Below, piece by piece: positions 1-9,800 of a DNA stretch of 64,000 bases. The DNA is from Balanoglossus misakiensis. Lineage: Eukaryota; Hemichordata. Within the stretch, counting starts at the first letter, position 1. Every line of letters starts with the position of its first letter. The position numbers were made by a program, and so were the translations under genes. Below the pieces are notes generated by a model. It was not told where the DNA came from. It saw nothing but the letters and a program-made list of their open reading frames with translations, and ran no database searches. The DNA lies in NCBI GenBank assembly GCA_040954595.2, contig CM082588.2, positions 12,338,001-12,402,000 on the forward strand, in the 5' to 3' direction.

Positions 1-280
1 CGCCAAGAACACTGTACGCAGAGCTGGGCTATACCATAGCAAGGCTGGCGATTACACCAACTGGTAGTGGTTTTGAGTGGTTTGACTAGAAAATTCTGTC
101 TGTAGACCAAAACTCGTTCACCGATCGCCGTTTTGGAGCACACCGCATTTATATTAGACAGCAAATCGCCCCAAAACGTCTCACAACTTGTACAACAGCC
201 CCTTTTTGAACTTTATGCAGCGAGAAAGACATGCTCAGCCGCCGCCATCTTGATTTACGCGGAAAGGATTGTAAGGGCAA

Positions 281-452
281 TATTAATTCGACACAACGTA
301 AAATAATTCGACACAACACGTGAAATTAATTTGACCAAACAGGTGATATTAATTCGACACTACACGTGAAATTAATTCGACACAACACGTAAAATTAATT
401 CGACACTACACCTGTAATTAATTCGATTGTACACGTAAAAATAATTTGAGAT
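281..452. repeat. 23-bp tandem repeat (ATTAATTCGACAC type)
   Basis: About seven imperfect units of 22-24 bp follow each other, each starting ATTAATTCGACAC and ending in a variant of AACACGTGAA. The period is regular and units differ by point changes. The flanks at 453-948 are AT-rich and show no convincing exon. Confidence 0.85.
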
Positions 453-948
453 ATTGTTGGCAAAATTATTTCTAACAAAGATAAGCTAAAATATTTATTT
501 AGAACACATAAAATGATTTCTGCATGACTACAAAAAATAATTAAAGCACATAAAAAATAATTCTACATACTGGTAAAATTAATTCCAGGCTCTATACAAT
601 TAATTCTAACATGTTTTAGTAATAAACTACAATTTTGACCAGAACGAGCCCAAATAGATACCGGTAGTACATGTTACTTTGGGTGTTTTTCTCAATGTTT
701 ATAATGTGTTTTCATTGCCTGTTCTACTTGTGTCTGAACATATTTCAAGCTTCATTAGCTGTACAACTTTGTTTTCAATATTTTTGTTTTAAGTATTTAC
801 TGCAGTGTCTTCTTCAGAAAATGGGACTTCAAGAGTTGCAAGTTCAACATCGAATTAAAAATTGGAAGTCATGAATTAAAAATGGTGGTTTGAATACTGG
901 CCTTGATAATGCTCCATATTAACTAGGTTTGTTACTCTTTTTGGACAG
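453..948. other. AT-rich stretch without recognisable gene
   Basis: A 67-codon open frame lies here but it is hydrophobic, low complexity and has no recognisable motif. The right end has a polypyrimidine tract and AG (TACTCTTTTTGGACAG, ending 948), a plausible splice acceptor for the next entry. Confidence 0.5.
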
Positions 949-1038
949 GCAATTTCACCACCAAAGATGACTTCCCAGCAGGCACCAGCTGCTGCACTGA
1001 AAGCCGTAGAAGGTGTCATGCAAATGGCAAATTGCTGA
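949..1038 (+). CDS. Candidate exon, possibly MED25-like linker
   Basis: A strong-looking acceptor ends at 948 and an Ala/Gln/Pro-rich frame follows (AISPPKMTSQQAPAAALKAV, then EGVMQMANC) up to a TGA. The composition resembles the low-complexity linker that precedes the PTOV/ACID domain in Mediator subunit 25, and clearer MED25-like exons lie downstream on the same strand. A one-base shift after the stop would open a further 12 or so codons, so the exon may be broken or its 3' border misjudged. There is no diagnostic motif; this is an inference from position and composition only. Confidence 0.22.
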   Translation, partial: AISPPKMTSQQAPAAALKAVEGVMQMANC

Positions 1039-1106
1039 TGTGAATCCTATCAACTCCAAGCCCTAGAGATGGTCAGGTACTGATTCACAGCCACAAAGAG
1101 GTAGGT

Positions 1107-1270
1107 ACAGTCAAACCTGTCTATACTGGCCAGTCAAGGGACTTTCCTAAACTGGCATTTATAGACAGGTGGCTTCTATAGACGGGTCAATTAATGTGCA
1201 ATGTACATGTACATGAACTGAAACAAAGTGGCCACTATATAGTGGTGGAAACAAACACAGATTTGACTGT
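1107..1270. mobile_element. Short TIR element (ACAGTCAAACCTGTCT family)
   Basis: Inverted termini ACAGTCAAACCTGT at the left and ATTTGACTGT at the right bound about 164 bp of non-coding sequence. Reverse or partial relatives occur at 33645-33825 and 34280-34446, and the same terminus opens the foldback element at 30345. The flanks suggest a TA target, as in mariner/Tc1-like MITEs. Confidence 0.6.
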
Positions 1271-1897
1271 CAAATATGTTATGTTGCCACTGCAGTCATT
1301 TCGATTGGTTTGATTATACTTTGCCAAAACCTGAGGAAAAAATATTCAAATTCCCCTTTTCATATTCTCCTATCAATGGTATAATACGCCAATGTCTTGG
1401 TAAAATTTTGGTGACATTTTCTGCTAACTGCTAAAGGCAAATTAACATTTGTTTTTTTCAGTATTTTTCACTGATAGAATTAACCCTAGTTTCTTGTTCA
1501 GCTCTGGATAGCTTTATGAAATGTTCAGTCTTTAGCTTTTCAACAGAACTTGTACATGAGTAATGGGCAGTGTGAATATTAAATGAACTCAGAATTTATT
1601 TTTCAACAATAACAATGTTTAACAATATGTAGAACACCATTGTTTGAAAACCAAACTCTGAGTACCTTGATCGTGCCATCTGTTCGACCGTGTCATTAGT
1701 TCGACCTTCCACTATTCTTTCGATAATTAATTATTTTATAACCTCAAAGTGTTGGACCAGTGCGTAATTGCCTACTGTGAATTTCCAGCCATTTGTTTCT
1801 GGTTGAATTATTGGCGTGATTACGGTAATTCTTAATGTTTTACAGAGTAGAATAAGACATCACGGCTGATATCCAAAGTTAATGTTGGAGTTATTTA

Positions 1898-2209
1898 AGC
1901 AATAAAACACCCCCAGCCATGGTATATCACGAGATTTTGACCAGTTCACGACATATACGCACGAGCGATAGCGAGTGCGTATATGGAGTTGAACTGGTCA
2001 AAATCAAGTGGTATACCATGGCTGGAGGTGTTTTATTGCTATTATATTATGCCAGTATATTGAAACTTTCCATAAAACATTTTAAAAAGGCATTTTCTTT
2101 AACTATGATATATGACTGTGGTATATGGCTAATATATCACGGTCACGTGTCGTGTCTCGACCAATCAAATAGCGTGATTTACACCATCAATATACTGGTA
2201 TAATATAAT
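1898..2209 (+). mobile_element. Hairpin element family A, copy 1
   Basis: A long imperfect palindrome runs from 1898 (AGCAATAAAACACCCCC) to 2040 (its complement). Its tip at 1963-1974 reads GAGCGATAGCGA, a GATA loop closed by GC pairs and flanked by GA on both sides. It is joined directly to a body of about 169 bp with inverted termini TATTATGCCAGTATATTG and CAATATACTGGTATAATA. The predicted open reading frame across it is a by-product of the palindrome. Copies lie at 2212-2523 and, inverted, at 4482-4793. Confidence 0.85.
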
Positions 2210-2211
2210 TA

Positions 2212-2523
2212 AGCAATAAAACACCCCCAGCCATGGTATACCACGAGATTTTGACCAGTTCACTTCATATACGCACGAGTGATAGCGAGTGCGTATATGG
2301 AGTTGAACAGGTCAAAATCTCGTGGTATACCATGGCTGGGGGTGTTTTATTGCTATTATATCATGCCAGTATATTGAAACTTTGCATAAAACATTTTAAA
2401 AATGCATTTTCTTTGACTATGATAAATGACTGTGGTATATGACTAATATATCACAGTCACGTGTCGTGTCTCGACCAATAAAATAGCGTGATTTACACCA
2501 TCAATATACTGGTATACTATAAT
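2212..2523 (+). mobile_element. Hairpin element family A, copy 2
   Basis: The hairpin spans 2212-2354 with tip GAGTGATAGCGA at 2277-2288; the TIR-bounded body spans 2355-2523. It follows copy 1 in the same orientation with only two bases between them. Its stem is more perfect than copy 1: the GAG/CAA internal mismatch there is GAG/CTC paired here. Confidence 0.85.
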
Positions 2524-2600
2524 AACGATTTAATACTACTGTGTTTACTTATGCAGTCATCGATGCAAACAGGAGTGCAGTCAACACAACCGACAGTATA

Positions 2601-2907
2601 CACATGATGACTGACAATGAGGGCAACAGTGTATTTTGATGACCGAGGGTGCTGCTAGTCACAACTAAAACAGTCTTGTTTTCCCGAGGGCATAGCCCGA
2701 GGGAAAACAGACTGTTTTGGTGTGACTGGCAGTCCCGAGGTCATTAAAAATACACTGTTGCCCGAATATGTCAGCCATCATGTGTTTTATAACACACCAA
2801 ACCGATCGAACTGATGCCCCAGGCAACAGTTCGAAATGACTAAGGTCACGTGATGTCTTAATGACGAATCACGATCGAGGGTTCGCTGCATGGTGTGTTA
2901 TAATACC
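2601..2907 (+). mobile_element. Hairpin element family E
   Basis: Palindrome arms run from 2601 (CACATGATG) to 2784 (CATCATGTG), with a long stem around GTTTTCCC/GGGAAAAC and the tip GAGGGCATAGCCCGA at 2686-2700. An adjoining body to 2907 has inverted termini TATAACACACC and GGTGTGTTATAATA. The stem sequence is unrelated to family A but the tip architecture is the same. Confidence 0.78.
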
Positions 2908-2922
2908 TAATGTGAGCTGCAG

Positions 2923-3004
2923 CAAGAATCCACCTGTCACCACTGGCACCAATGTTGTTCGAACTCTGACACAGCCACAAGTACATGTACAAAACCAGTC
3001 ATTG
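2923..3004 (+). CDS. Candidate exon, unrecognised (possible MED25 linker)
   Basis: An 82-nt segment is bordered by AG before 2923 and by GTATGT after 3004. One frame is open and Thr/Gln/Val-rich (KNPPVTTGTNVVRTLTQPQV). The composition fits the linker upstream of a MED25-type domain and the next exon of that kind begins at 4905. No motif proves it; non-coding sequence with chance splice-like borders is possible. Confidence 0.22.
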
Positions 3005-3983
3005 GTATGTTATGTTATGAACTGAGTTATAATACCCATCTATCCCTTTTGCCTGGCAAGTGACATTTTATCACTTTTCAGTATTTTAATAGAACTGCAT
3101 TTGGATAATTTGTTACCTAACATGACATCAGAAGATGGCAGCTTGATGTCTTAACTGAGGACATTGGATGACCAGTAGATAAAGATTTTCTTTGATATCA
3201 ATGACATCAGACGCAGTTCCGTTGGCATTCAAATTTCCAGCTAACGGGGAATTTCAGCAATGTGGTGCAAATGACGACTGTGCAGACGAATGCCAAGATG
3301 CTGTTGAGGCACCATGACTGATACATGTTACCTGTCTGGTGGTTCTAAAGTATAAACACATATGGAAAAATAGTATACGGGATACCACAATATTGTTTTC
3401 CCATTACCTGGAAATGACAATGCTTTGGGTCACATGGCCAGATCATGTGATTGATATTTAAGGGTGACCCTTTTTTTTATTTGTTTCTCATCTCCAGAGG
3501 AATAGTCAGGCAGGACGGGCGGGCGAAATAAAAAAAAACGTGAACCAAAAAAAAAAACCTGTTTCAGTTCCATGTTTTATCCATTACAAACAAATGTGTA
3601 GGCCTATTTGTTTCTGTTCAATGTTCTGGCTGTTCAGTCATTGCAATTTCTTATCTTTCAGTCCAGTGTTTTGTGCTCTCTGTCCTTTTAGTCACTATAA
3701 TTTCTTGTCTTTCTCTTTAATGCTCTGTCCTTTCATTCTCTACAATTTCTTCCCTTTCCTCCGGCCTCGATGGCTTCAGCCATGGTCCGACACGACCGCC
3801 ATGATGAATATGACGTCATATTTGCAAAATCTCACAATTAGCCGTTGGGGGCGCTGTTGCTAGGATGATCGCCTCAGGCTCAGAGTCGGCGCAAATAAAA
3901 CAGTTTTTTTTATTTTCATGTCGGAGCTGAAATTTACGGTCGGTCGGGAGATGAGAATCACAGAAAATAAAAACGTCGCCCTA
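3005..3983. other. Intergenic or intronic stretch
   Basis: This stretch holds A- and T-rich low-complexity sequence and a pyrimidine-rich segment around 3600-3760 whose open frame is compositionally biased. I see no supported gene. Confidence 0.4.
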
Positions 3984-4481
3984 AGCAATAACCCCCACCG
4001 AAGGCGGGTATACGCGATATTTGGGTACAATTCGAGACATATAGCACAAGCCGTCAGGCGAGTGCTATATGGAGGGAATTGTACCCAAATCAAGTGTATA
4101 CCCGACTGAGGCGGGGGTTATTGCTATTATATTATATCAACAATTGTTTTTGTGGCATATCAGTGTCATTTTCTTACTGAAACGGCGTCAGAAAGAGAAA
4201 TTACGATCGTGAACCAACATGGCGACGATGAATGTAAACACGAGCGGCCGGGATCGAGCATTAAACATGAAGCAGATGACAAAAAGTGACAAGACGGGCA
4301 TCGCGCGTGACAAAGTGACAAATATTTTCACAGAGCAGTTCCAAAATGAAACATCTGTTCATTCAACAGTATTTTTGTTTTATTTATTTGATTTAAACAC
4401 GCGCGACTGTGGTTTAACCGCACATTTTTGCTGCCGTATGCTAGTTCAGCGGCCCGTTTTAGCAGTGCATTATTATTGAGT
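3984..4481 (+). mobile_element. Hairpin element family B plus flanking sequence
   Basis: The palindrome runs from 3984 (AGCAATAACCCCC) to 4125, with tip AAGCCGTCAGGCGA at 4048-4061. Its outer end resembles family A (AGCAATAA, then CCCCC) and its layout matches stem for stem: TATA-rich outer stem, internal loop, 15-bp middle stem, CATATA inner stem, tip. The middle stems differ completely but each is self-complementary. The right flank starts ATTATATTATATCAACAATTG; no matching right terminus was found before the family A copy at 4482. Confidence 0.75.
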
Positions 4482-4793
4482 ATTATATTATACCAGTATA
4501 TTGATGGTGTAAATCACACTATTTGATTGGTCGAGACAGGACACGTGACCGTGATATATTAGCCATATACCACAGTCATATATCATAGTCAAAGAAAATG
4601 CCTTTTTAAAATGTTTTATGCAAAGTTTCAATATACTGGCATAATATAATAGCAATAAAACACCCCCAGCCATGGTATACCACTCGATTTTGACCAGTTC
4701 AACTCCACATACGCACTCGCTATCGCTTGTGCGTATATGTTGTGAACTGGTCAAAATCTCGTGGTATAACATGGCTGGGGATGTTTTATTGCT
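4482..4793 (-). mobile_element. Hairpin element family A, copy 3 (inverted)
   Basis: The same two-part element as at 1898, in reverse: body 4482-4650 with TIRs TATTATACCAGTATATTG and CAATATACTGGCATAATA, then hairpin 4651-4793. The tip near 4715-4728 reads, on the minus strand, AAGCGATAGCGA. The left end abuts sequence belonging to family B. Confidence 0.85.
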
Positions 4794-4904
4794 TAATTTT
4801 AGCATCGCTGTATTGAGCTCTCGTCCAATCAGAATTGTGGACGGTAGCATGATATAATATAATACAGAATTATTTACAGTCATGATTTGTATGTGTTATT
4901 ACAG

Positions 4905-5067
4905 GCTAATACCAGTACTTCACTACCGATGGATCTGGACATACCAGTGCCCTCTACAGCTCAAGTGCATCAAGTTGACTCACCAGCAGCAAGTTGATCC
5001 ACAACAACAAAAACAACAACAACAACTGAAAAGTGTTGTTTGGCATGGAGCCTTGGAATGGCAAGAG
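4905..5067 (+). CDS. MED25: MED25-like exon: Gln-rich linker and start of PTOV/ACID domain
   Basis: The 3' part reads KSVVWHGALEWQE just before a GTGTGT donor. This matches the opening of the PTOV/ACID domain of Mediator subunit 25 (human has a very similar W.GVLEWQE segment), the surface that transcriptional activators bind to recruit Mediator to RNA polymerase II. It is preceded by a Gln/Lys run (DPQQQKQQQQ). The acceptor is TTATTACAG ending at 4904. The first part of the exon makes better linker-like sense in another frame (NTSTSLPMDLDIPVPS), which reaches a TGA near 5000, so a frame break or a later acceptor is implied. The exon that should follow was not found between 5068 and 5617. Confidence 0.5.
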
Positions 5068-5617
5068 GTGTGTACAGCTCACATACAAATAACTAATTAA
5101 AACAATTGACTGTAGGTCAATGGGGTTATTGTGTTTGGATCATGTTGGATAGTGAGCATTTTTCGATAAACGATTTGATTTTTAGGGTGCTTCCAGATGT
5201 ATCTTTGGAGGGTACACATTACATAAATTATGAGCTTGGCTGAACAATGTGTGGTAGTACCCATCAAGGAAGTACACAGATTGGTCTTTCATCCAGAGGC
5301 ACACAGTGTACATGCAATGCAATAATTTCCCTTTGTATGTCTTAACAAAGCAACCTTATACGACAGGAGCAGATTTAGATAAAAAATTTCATCTGGGTGA
5401 TAAACTATATAAGTCCACTGTTACTTGGGATTTGAAACTCAATGATAATTTTGTTAGTGACATTCTCATGTTGGATGACCTACAACACTTTGTATTCATT
5501 AATTCATTGCATAAGTAGAGGTGAAATATTTAAATAATAACACATGTTAGCGAGGGCAATATCATGATCTTTGGCCTGCACAAGGGATGGTGATTGGAGT
5601 CAATTTTTTCCCCACAG
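5068..5617. other. Presumed intron of MED25-like gene
   Basis: The segment joins the two MED25-like exons. A 70-codon open frame at 5306-5518 has no recognisable motif or splice borders. The roughly 50 residues normally found between GALEWQE and the next conserved block of the domain are not visible. Confidence 0.4.
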
Positions 5618-5725
5618 CAATCACTTGGTGCCATGTTTCAAAACTCACGCACTGTGGAGTTCCAGTTTATGAATAACAGCCAGGAAGCATACATATCTCT
5701 CTTCAGAATAATGTCTGGAGGATTT
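5618..5725 (+). CDS. MED25: MED25-like exon: core of PTOV/ACID domain
   Basis: A 36-codon phase 0-0 exon has an excellent acceptor (TTTTTTCCCCACAG) and donor (GTAAGT). It encodes LGAMFQNSRTVEFQF, then EAYISLFRIMSGGF. This aligns without gaps, from memory of the family, to the human MED25 segment with the pattern LG.LF.NSR.V.F.F.N and L.RIM..GF. The domain forms a beta-barrel that binds acidic activation domains and links them to the Mediator complex in the nucleus. The following exon is not seen: an antisense gypsy-type element starts about 260 bp downstream. PTOV1 is the alternative family member. Confidence 0.72.
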
Positions 5726-5988
5726 GTAAGTATTATCTTATAATTGCACTGTAAAATTAAAGGATCATGTCAATTGTACTGCCATGCACCTGCAACTGAC
5801 ACTTTACATATTAAAGGCCATTTTCTCAATCCCAGGGCAGAACAATGAAGACAAATAAGAAATCCTTTGTGTTCCGAACACAGTAAAAGGACAAAGGCAC
5901 TTCACACGCAATAACAATGCCTTGACCTTACAAGTCATTTCACATTTAAATGCTCGACTTTGCATCACAAAGAATGAGTCAACGTACC
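5726..5988. other. Stretch between MED25-like exon and gypsy LTR
   Basis: Probable intron. It is not similar to the corresponding part of the other LTR, which shows that LTR homology stops at about 5989. Confidence 0.4.
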
Positions 5989-6247
5989 TGTAGGTTTCAA
6001 ATAAATCTGTTTGAAAGACCAACCACACCGTCTCTGGGCAATTCCCTAACAAGAAACGCTGCACTTCGTCCACAGAAGTGTTAGCCGTCAGTGGACTGAA
6101 ACTTGACAGTCTCACATTGTTGTATAAAGGAAAGTGATTACGTGACTGAAACTTTTATCACGTGACCCTATTTGGCGGGAAATGATCCTCCCTTGGGACA
6201 GCATATCACATGACTATCACATGGTTTATTTTGTAAACCGGGTTACA
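5989..6247 (-). repeat. Truncated 3' LTR of gypsy element
   Basis: It aligns to 13523-13809 from CTGTAGGTTTCAAATAAATC to CCGGGTTACA, with one divergent patch after GTTTGAAAGAC. The half that would carry the R-U5 end is missing: sequence left of 5989 does not match the other LTR. The retained half starts TGTAACCCGG on the minus strand, directly after the polypurine tract. Confidence 0.85.
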
Positions 6248-6262
6248 CATTCCCCTCCAAAG
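6248..6262 (-). promoter_or_regulatory. Polypurine tract
   Basis: On the minus strand the 15 bases before the LTR read CTTTGGAGGGGAATG and abut the TGTAACCC terminus. Position and composition are those of the plus-strand primer of LTR retroelements. Confidence 0.75.
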
Positions 6263-6395
6263 CTTACACACTCTGGGTGTAAGTATCAATTGGGCAGTGG
6301 TACATTCAAACAAATGTTAAATATAACTGCAGAACACTTTCAAACTACTTAACAAGAATACTTTCAAAGGGACTTTTTGCACAATTCCCCATCCC

Positions 6396-6797
6396 TCACC
6401 ATGGGCGCCACAAATTCATGTTATTGTATGACATTGGTGCCTGTTTGGTTTCAAAACTTACAAGGGCATTATTGGCTAGCACACCCCCTCGGTCATAGGT
6501 CAATCGTTCAGCAGGTTTTCCGGCAGTTCGTCGCTTGGATCTTCTGACTGGAACAGGGGCTACGGGTGCTGTGTTACTCTCATCAACCAGGGCATCTTCT
6601 GGGGCAGTGACTGGATCTGGCAGCTCAGGTTCAAGCACACTTGGGACATCAGTTTCACATTTGTGTACAGATTCATGTACTTCTGCTACATCAGTGTCCT
6701 CTTTGAACAACTGAGAAATACATCCATCATCAGGTTCTGAATCTGATTCTAACTGTGTTGTCGCAATGGCTCTCTCCTTGGCATATCTCCTGGTCAC
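6396..6797 (-). CDS. Gypsy pol C-terminal tail, after an in-frame stop
   Basis: This frame continues the pol reading frame past a TGA at 6804-6806 and stays open for 133 codons. It is acidic in the middle and ends with a basic Arg/Lys block (VPVRRSKRRTAGKPAERLTY), the kind of tail found at the end of many gypsy integrases where it contacts DNA or chromatin. Since the frame is unchanged and both sides look coding, the TGA is most simply a nonsense mutation (CGA to TGA fits), not a natural end. A separate small accessory ORF is possible but less likely, because no start or own signal is seen. Confidence 0.6.
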   Translation of the reverse strand: MTRRYAKERAIATTQLESDSEPDDGCISQLFKEDTDVAEVHESVHKCETDVPSVLEPELPDPVTAPEDALVDESNTAPVAPVPVRRSKRRTAGKPAERLTYDRGGVLANNALVSFETKQAPMSYNNMNLWRPW

Positions 6798-6803
6798 TGG
6801 TCT

Positions 6804-9800
6804 TCATAGTTCTGGTTCGGCTTCTACTGGCTCAGGTGCAGACAAATACCCAACAGGAAGCAGCATATTCCTGTGCAATGTCCGTTGGCTACCTTCCCCA
6901 GTTTCAGGCTTCACCACGTACACTGGCAGTTTCTCATCGTTTTTCTTCATCACAATATAGACATCAGGCTTCCATCGGTCAGCCAACTTGTGTTTGCCTA
7001 TCAATCCAACATTGCGTACAAGAACTCTATCACCCACAAGGAGATCACTACTGCCACGGACTTTACTGTCATATCTCCGCTTGTTGGCAGCAGCGGACTT
7101 CTGGGCTTCACTTTCTGCCATCTTGTAGGCTCCTTTCAATCTCTGCTTCAAGTCCTCAACATACTGAAGGTAATCTTGGTGAGAATGCTCGTCTGGACTC
7201 ACGCCAAAACACAGGTCAATGGGAAGTCTGGCTTCTCTCCCAAACATCAGGTAATATGGTGAGAACTGCGTGGATTCATTCTTTGTGCAATTGTAAGCAT
7301 GCACGAGGAAACTGATATGTTTGCTCCAATGCTGCTTCTCCTTAGCATCCAAAGTGCCAAGTAGGTTAAGGAGAACTCTGTTAAACCTCTCTGGCTGTGG
7401 GTTACCTTGAGGATGGTAGGGTGTTGTCCTAGACTTGCGTATGCCTGCCACTTTCAAGAGTTCTTTGATGAGTCGGCTTTCAAAACATCGACCTTGGTCA
7501 CTATGGATACGGGCTGGTAGACCATAGTGAACGAAAAACTTCTCCCATAGTACCTTGGCAACTGTCTTCGATTCTTGGTCTTTTGTCGTGTAGGCTTGGG
7601 CGTATCTGGTGTAGTGATCGGTAACTACTCGCACATTCTGGACATTGTGTCTATCAGCCTCAATAGTGAGGAAATCAATGCATACTAGTTCCATAGGCGC
7701 ACTGGAGAAAATGTTGACCAGTGGTGCAGTTCGCTGGGGTAACTGTTTTCGACGTACGCACTGGCTGCAAGTCTGGCATTTCTTCTCAACATCGGTTCTC
7801 ATTCTAGGCCAGTAAAATCTTGCTCTCATCAATTCAAATGTCTTGTCAATACCCATGTGACCCATGTCATCATGCAGTGCGCTCAACGCCTGGTCACAGT
7901 ATTCGGTTGGTAATACCAGCTGGAAAGTCTCTAAACCTTGGCTGTCTCTTGTCTTGCGGTACAAAACTCTATCCATCAGGAAAAGTTTGCGTCGCTGTCT
8001 CAACAGAATTCGTACTTCATTTGGGAGTGATTTGAAGTCAGTCACTTTCTTCCCCGATTCCAAGTAGTCAATAACTCCTGCCAGGGTCTTATCCTCCCTC
8101 TGTAGCATGAACCAATCCTTGGACTTTGCCATGGTGGACAAATCAGTTCCTGGTGGGTATTCTTGGTAATATTCTTTCAGCTCATATGGCTCTGGGATGG
8201 CGGCAGCTGAGGTAGCAATGGTCTCGATCAACACTGGGAATCTTGCTGGTCTCTGGCTGTCTTTGTTTGTAGTTCCTGATGAGGCAGTGCAGCCACACGA
8301 AAGTGCACTATGCTTACAAATGACATGTTGGGGGTATTCAATCACACCATGACTCATAGCGATGGCTCTGATCACGTCCCTAGTCATAACTTCATCAGGC
8401 TTCTGCACATCTCCATGTATCCAATCTTTCAGCTCTTGTGTCCTCTGTTCAATACGTCGTGACTCCTGGTCATCTGGGGCCTCCGCATGTGGACGTCGGG
8501 ACAGTGCATCCGCATCAATGTTGGCTCGGCCACTACGATACTGCAGGGTGAAATCATACGCTGCAAGGGCTGCCAGCCAACGATGTCCAGCTGCATCCAG
8601 TTTGGCGGTCGTCAGGACATACGTCAACGGGTTTTTATCGGTGACAACTTTGAATTTTGCGCCATATAGGTAGTAGTGAAACTTGTCTGTCACACACCAC
8701 TTCAGAGCTAGGTATTCTAACTTGTGTACAGGATATCTCTTCTCACTCTTCGTAAGACCTCTACTGGCGTAGGCCACTGGCTTCAGCAGGTCTCCATGTT
8801 GCTGATACAACACGCCACCAAGTCCATCCAGACTAGCATCTGTATGTAATACAAAGGGTAGGGACAAATCGGCAAAGGCCAATACTGGTGCGTGAGTCAA
8901 CAGGTCAATGATCCGATCCATGGCTTGTTGGCATTCCGGCGTCCATTTGCTCCCAAACGGCTCTGTAGCACTTCGGTATGGTATGCCATTGTCGTCCCTG
9001 TACTTTCCAAATTTCTTCCTCAACTTTGGGGGTACATATCCTGCAGTCAGATCATTCAAGGGTCTAACTATTTGTGCATAGTTCTCCACAAAGCGTCGGT
9101 AGTAACCGGTGAATCCCAAGAAAGTTTTCAATTCTTTGATATTCTTTGGGGTGGGCCATGTCTTCAGGGCTTCTATTTTTGTAGGGTCTGGACTCACTCC
9201 ATTCTCGTCTACCTTGTGGCCAATATAGGTGACTGTCTTCTGGAAAAGTTGGCATTTCTCAGGGGATAATTTCAACCCATACTCGCTTAATCTGTCCAGC
9301 ACTTTCATAAGCCGGTCCCCAGCTTCATTCAAGTCACGGCCAAATATGATCAGGTCATCAAAATAAATCAACAGCTCGATCAGGTGCATGTCACTCATAC
9401 ACTTTTCCATCAATCTCTGGAACGTGGCGGGTGCACCAGTAATCCCCTGGGGCATCCGTTCAAATTGATAGAAACCCAGTGGACATATGAAAGCAGTTTT
9501 GTCCTTGTCTTCCTCAGCCATGGGGATCTGGTAGTAACCGGATTTCAGATCCAACACATGGAACCACGAGCATCCATTTAGGCAGTCTAACGCCTCCTGG
9601 ATCTTGGGCACAGTGTACTGATCGGGTATGGTTCGGGCATTCAAGGTCCGGTAGTCCACACACATCCGTATGGAACCATTCTTCTTCCGCACTAGTACTA
9701 TGGGGGACGCATATGGGCTTTTTGACTCACTGATAATTCCAGCCTCCAACAGTTCCTGTATGTGGCGCTTGGCATCATAGAAATCAGAAGGGGTTATACG

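Noticed and set aside
1919-2442. Similar 94- and 69-codon ORFs (MVYHEILTSS...)
   Set aside because: They are read through the palindrome of hairpin family A; the similarity reflects element copies, not a gene family.
5306-5518. 70-codon ORF between MED25-like exons
   Set aside because: Considered as the missing PTOV-domain exon, but it has no matching residues or splice borders.
6755-7315. 186-codon + strand ORF
   Set aside because: Antisense shadow of the gypsy integrase on the minus strand.
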